This document shows, in pieces, positions 61,371 to 64,000 of a DNA stretch of 64,000 nucleotides (its first letter is position 1; every line of letters begins with the position of its first letter). The position numbers were made by a program, and so were the translations under genes. The notes under the pieces are model-generated. The model was not told the origin of the DNA and did no database searches. It worked only from the letters and a program-made list of their open reading frames with translations. Origin of the DNA: Clostridium sp. KNHs205. GTDB lineage: Bacteria > Bacillota > Clostridia > Lachnospirales > Lachnospiraceae. Where the stretch lies: contig NZ_JNLE01000005.1 of assembly GCF_000702945.1 (NCBI RefSeq), positions 1,550,001 to 1,614,000 on the forward strand. The letters are read 5' to 3'.

Positions 61371-61625
61371 TTATTTAGCTTTTTCAATAATTTCAACAAG
61401 TCTCCATCTCTTATCCTTGGATAAAGGTCTTGTTTCCATAACTTTAACTCTATCTCCAATACCGCACTCATTGTTCTCATCATGAGCCTTTAACTTATAA
61501 GTTCTCTTTACGATCTTGTTGTATAAAGGATGTTTAACGTGATCAATTACAGCTACGGTGATTGTTTTGTCCATTTTATCACTTACTACCTTACCGGTAC
61601 GAACTTTTCTCAGATTTCTTTCCAC
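61371..61625 (-). CDS. rpsQ: 30S ribosomal protein S17
   Basis: The 84-residue OB-fold protein has ERNLRKVRTGKVVSDKMDKT and GDRVKVMETRPLSKDKRWRL. The start is GTG at 61625, seven bases after AAAGGAG. A longer frame to 61,724 has unrelated sequence. A 176-bp spacer separates it from rpmC. Confidence 0.96.
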   Translation of the reverse strand: MERNLRKVRTGKVVSDKMDKTITVAVIDHVKHPLYNKIVKRTYKLKAHDENNECGIGDRVKVMETRPLSKDKRWRLVEIIEKAK

Positions 61626-61801
61626 AACAATTCTCCTTTCCCAATAACACCCGCGCATACCGCCAGCTCGCTTGCAGTACTGCTTAGATAAAAAGTGAAA
61701 TTTGGTTTTAATTTTCACACCCATTGAAAACTTTTTTCACATCTAGCAAAATTTTTCTTTATTTTCACATAACCTCTGGGAGCATTGATATCATATTTAT
61801 A

Positions 61802-62011
61802 TTAGTTGGATGCTTTTGCTTTTTCAGAAATAACTGTCTGGATTCTAGCAATATTCTTTCTTACATCTTTGATACGGCTTGTATTATCCAGCTGGTTTGT
61901 TGCGTTCTGGAACCTTAAGTTGAAAAGTTCCTTTTTAGCAGCTACTAATTCGTCGTTCAGCTCACTTGCTGTTTTTACTTTTAAATCTTCTAAATATTTA
62001 CTAGTTTTCAC
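61802..62011 (-). CDS. rpmC: 50S ribosomal protein L29
   Basis: The 69-residue protein has LKVKTASELNDELVAAKKEL and FNLRFQNATNQLDNTSRIKD, the L29 signature at the exit tunnel. The GTG at 62011 lies inside the end of rplP, eight bases after a GGAGG within rplP, so the genes overlap by 11 bp. Confidence 0.96.
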   Translation of the reverse strand: MKTSKYLEDLKVKTASELNDELVAAKKELFNLRFQNATNQLDNTSRIKDVRKNIARIQTVISEKAKASN

Positions 62012-62438
62012 TGCCCGCACCTCCTTCTAAATCTGCGCGAGAAACTATTTTGCACTTAACGGGAAGTTTGTGCATTGCAAGTCTTAAAGCTTCTCTTGCG
62101 GTTTCTTCCGGAACACCTGCGATTTCAAACATAACGCGGCCCGGTTTTACAACAGCTACCCAGTACTCTAAAGATCCTTTACCGGAACCCATTCGAGTTT
62201 CAGCAGGTTTAGTTGTTACTGGCTTATCGGGGAATATTTTAATCCAAACTTTACCGCCACGCTTGATGTAACGTGTCATCGCGATACGGGCTGCTTCGAT
62301 TTGGTTTGATTTAATCCAAGCTGGTTCTAATGATACCAGACCAAATTCGCCGTTAGAGATAGTATTACCTCTTGTTGCCTTTCCTGCCATGGAGCCACGG
62401 AACTGTTTACGGCGTTTTACTCTTTTTGGCATTAACAT
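62001..62438 (-). CDS. rplP: 50S ribosomal protein L16
   Basis: The 145-residue protein begins MLMPKRVKRRKQFRGSMAGK and has ETRMGSGKGSLEYWVAVVKP and REALRLAMHKLPVKCKIVSR. It overlaps rpsC by one base (TAATG). Confidence 0.97.
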   Translation of the reverse strand: MLMPKRVKRRKQFRGSMAGKATRGNTISNGEFGLVSLEPAWIKSNQIEAARIAMTRYIKRGGKVWIKIFPDKPVTTKPAETRMGSGKGSLEYWVAVVKPGRVMFEIAGVPEETAREALRLAMHKLPVKCKIVSRADLEGGAGSEN

Positions 62439-63094
62439 TATTTATCGCTCCCTTCCTTTTTTGCCTTTGTGGGAAGTACTTCACCCTGATAAATCCAAAC
62501 TTTAACGCCTAATTTACCATAGGTTGTGTCTGCTTCTGCAAATCCATAGTCAATATCCGCACGTAATGTCTGTAACGGAATAGTTCCTTCACTGTAGAAT
62601 TCTGTACGAGCCATATCAGCACCGCCAAGACGACCAGCAACAGCAGCTTTGATACCCTTAGCTCCTGATTTCATGGTTCTTGCCATTGTAGATTTCATAG
62701 CTCTTCTGAAAGATATACGGTTCTCAAGCTGAGCAGCAATGTTCTCAGCTACTAACTGAGCATTTAAATCCGGTTTCTTGATTTCTTTGATGTCAACCAT
62801 CAGTTTTTTAGTTGTGAACTTCTGGATTTCAAGTTTTAATTTCTCGATTTCCTGTCCACCTTTACCAATAACCACACCGGGTTTAGCAGTAAAGATAATA
62901 ACCTTTAAACGATCAGAAGCACGCTCGATTTCAATTTTTGAAATACCCGCACTGTATAATTTCTTTTTCAGATATGTTCTGATATTGTAGTCTTCTACTA
63001 AGTTATCTGCAAAATCAGCTTCTGCATACCATCTTGAATCCCAGTCATGTATAACTCCGACTCTTAAACCATGAGGATTAACTTTCTGTCCCAT
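62438..63094 (-). CDS. rpsC: 30S ribosomal protein S3
   Basis: The 218-residue protein has the KH domain (FTAKPGVVIGKGGQEIEKLK) and GAKGIKAAVAGRLGGADMAR. It lines the mRNA entry channel. GGAGGG precedes the ATG. Confidence 0.97.
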   Translation of the reverse strand: MGQKVNPHGLRVGVIHDWDSRWYAEADFADNLVEDYNIRTYLKKKLYSAGISKIEIERASDRLKVIIFTAKPGVVIGKGGQEIEKLKLEIQKFTTKKLMVDIKEIKKPDLNAQLVAENIAAQLENRISFRRAMKSTMARTMKSGAKGIKAAVAGRLGGADMARTEFYSEGTIPLQTLRADIDYGFAEADTTYGKLGVKVWIYQGEVLPTKAKKEGSDK

Positions 63095-63105
63095 TATTGC
63101 CCTCC

Positions 63106-63492
63106 TTATCTTTCATTTAGTACAACAGTGATGTGGCTTAATCTCTTTAAGATTCTGTAAGCTCTTCCCTGTGCCCTAGGTCTGATTCTTTTCATTGTAG
63201 GAGCCTGGTTTGCGTAGCACTCCTGAATATATAACTTGCTCACGTCCATATTGTTGTTATTCTCTGCGTTAGCAATTGCTGATTTTAAAACTTTATCTAT
63301 TACAGTTGAAGCATATCTGGGATTATAAGCTAAAATACCAAGAGCTGTTTCAACATCTTTACCGCGAATGGCGTCTAAAACGAAACAAGCTTTCTGAACG
63401 GATACTCTTGCATAAGAAACCTTTGCTCTCGGTCTTGTATCCTTCTTCTCATTTCTTTCTCTCTTTATCTGGGATCTATGTCCTTTCGCCAT
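63106..63492 (-). CDS. rplV: 50S ribosomal protein L22
   Basis: The 128-residue tunnel protein has KVSYARVSVQKACFVLDAIR and the beta-hairpin PTMKRIRPRAQGRAYRILKR, where macrolide resistance changes are known in other species. AGGAGG precedes the ATG. Confidence 0.97.
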   Translation of the reverse strand: MAKGHRSQIKRERNEKKDTRPRAKVSYARVSVQKACFVLDAIRGKDVETALGILAYNPRYASTVIDKVLKSAIANAENNNNMDVSKLYIQECYANQAPTMKRIRPRAQGRAYRILKRLSHITVVLNER

Positions 63493-63523
63493 GGATGAAA
63501 CCTCCTTTCAATTCCAAGTTACT

Positions 63524-63802
63524 TTATCTCTTTGTCTTCTTTTCGTCTTTTCCGTGTCCTCTATAAGTTCTGGTTGCAACAAATTCACCTAACTTGTGGC
63601 CAACCATATCTTCTGTAACGTATACAGGCACATGTCTTCTACCATCATGTACTGCAATGGTAAGTCCAAGCATCTGAGGGAAAATCGTAGAACGACGTGA
63701 CCATGTCTTAATTACAGATTTATCGCCTGTTTTAATTACAGCATCAACTTTTTTCAGTAAATGCTCATCAGCGAAGGGTCCTTTTTTTAATGAACGAGCC
63801 AT
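63524..63802 (-). CDS. rpsS: 30S ribosomal protein S19
   Basis: The 92-residue protein begins MARSLKKGPFADEHLLKKVD and ends GHKLGEFVATRTYRGHGKDE, standard for S19. Confidence 0.97.
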   Translation of the reverse strand: MARSLKKGPFADEHLLKKVDAVIKTGDKSVIKTWSRRSTIFPQMLGLTIAVHDGRRHVPVYVTEDMVGHKLGEFVATRTYRGHGKDEKKTKR

Positions 63803-63819
63803 AGGTTTAACCTCCTTAT

Positions 63820-64000
63820 TTATTTAACAGTTTTACCGTCTCTTCTTCTTACAATCATCTTGTTAGACTGTTTATTGTTCTTTCTGGTCTTTAAGCCAAG
63901 AGCAGGTTTACCCCAAGGCGTAACAGGACCCGGACGACCAATACCAGTTCTACCTTCACCACCACCGTGAGGATGGTCGTTAGGATTCATTACGGATCCG
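63820..64000 (-). CDS. rplB: 50S ribosomal protein L2 (C-terminal part)
   Basis: The readable 60 residues include GGEGRTGIGRPGPVTPWGKP and KMIVRRRDGKTVK before the stop, the L2 C-terminus at the peptidyl-transferase centre. The start lies beyond the window. Confidence 0.96.
   Translation of the reverse strand, partial: GSVMNPNDHPHGGGEGRTGIGRPGPVTPWGKPALGLKTRKNNKQSNKMIVRRRDGKTVK

Noticed and set aside
43731..64000. Defence or mobile genes inside the ribosomal cluster
   Set aside because: Apart from lepB and repeat-rich spacers, all genes are standard translation, secretion or ECF genes in standard order.

Overview
The window is a low-GC Firmicutes (Clostridia) chromosome segment. Ribosomal gene order, a 178-residue ribosomal protein L17 with an internal insertion, a zinc-type S14, a KOW/L14e-like gene between map and infA, and the ECF transporter genes beside truA-rplM-rpsI point to Lachnospiraceae (Lachnoclostridium/Anaerocolumna-like). 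The genus is an inference.

Positions 1-26,000 are a mosaic of small accessory genes, mostly on the minus strand. They include an alpha/beta hydrolase with a MarR repressor, an Lsa/CplR-like ABC-F antibiotic-resistance ATPase behind a structured leader, a CD3324-type regulator, HAD and Nudix hydrolases, an MFS exporter, an acyltransferase, a flavin reductase with a divergent HxlR regulator, a TSUP transporter divergent from an AraC regulator, a DUF2935 protein, a GNAT enzyme, a second AraC regulator, a solo GAPDH, a DUF1963 protein, a PRPP-synthetase-like enzyme, a transglutaminase-like protein and two orphan extracytoplasmic proteins. Several decayed genes (CPBP-like, esterase) lie between them.

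Positions about 26,840-43,343 are a genomic island stacked on the 3' end of rpsI. The last codons of rpsI plus the stop (core ATTATCTCTTTGA on the + strand) recur at 26,847, 29,616, 40,764, 41,989 and 43,330. They divide the island into four segments: a decayed 2.8-kb segment; an 11-kb segment with a frameshifted tyrosine integrase, an XRE regulator, a small DNA-binding protein, a phased array of six 21-bp dyad repeats and a tight seven-gene operon; and two one-gene cassettes of 1.2 and 1.3 kb (a Fic protein, and an AraC regulator fused to a degenerate RelA/SpoT HD domain). The seven-gene operon reads OLD/TOPRIM nuclease, UvrD-like helicase (together Gabija-like), AlbA_2/Schlafen-type ATP-binding protein, SPASM radical SAM enzyme, EEP nuclease/phosphatase, membrane-anchored HAD protein, and thymidylate-kinase-like protein. 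It is the best candidate in the window for an undescribed defence system.

Positions 43,331-64,000 are core translation genes on the minus strand. From the right end they run rplB (partial), rpsS, rplV, rpsC, rplP, rpmC, rpsQ, rplN, rplX, rplE, rpsN, rpsH, rplF, rplR, rpsE, rpmD, rplO, secY, adk, map, a KOW gene, infA, rpmJ, rpsM, rpsK, rpsD, rpoA and rplQ. Then come ecfA1, ecfA2, ecfT, truA, rplM and rpsI, with lepB inserted on the plus strand. Two tandem-repeat blocks lie in and beside the ecf genes, and an unusually long spacer separates rpmJ from rpsM.
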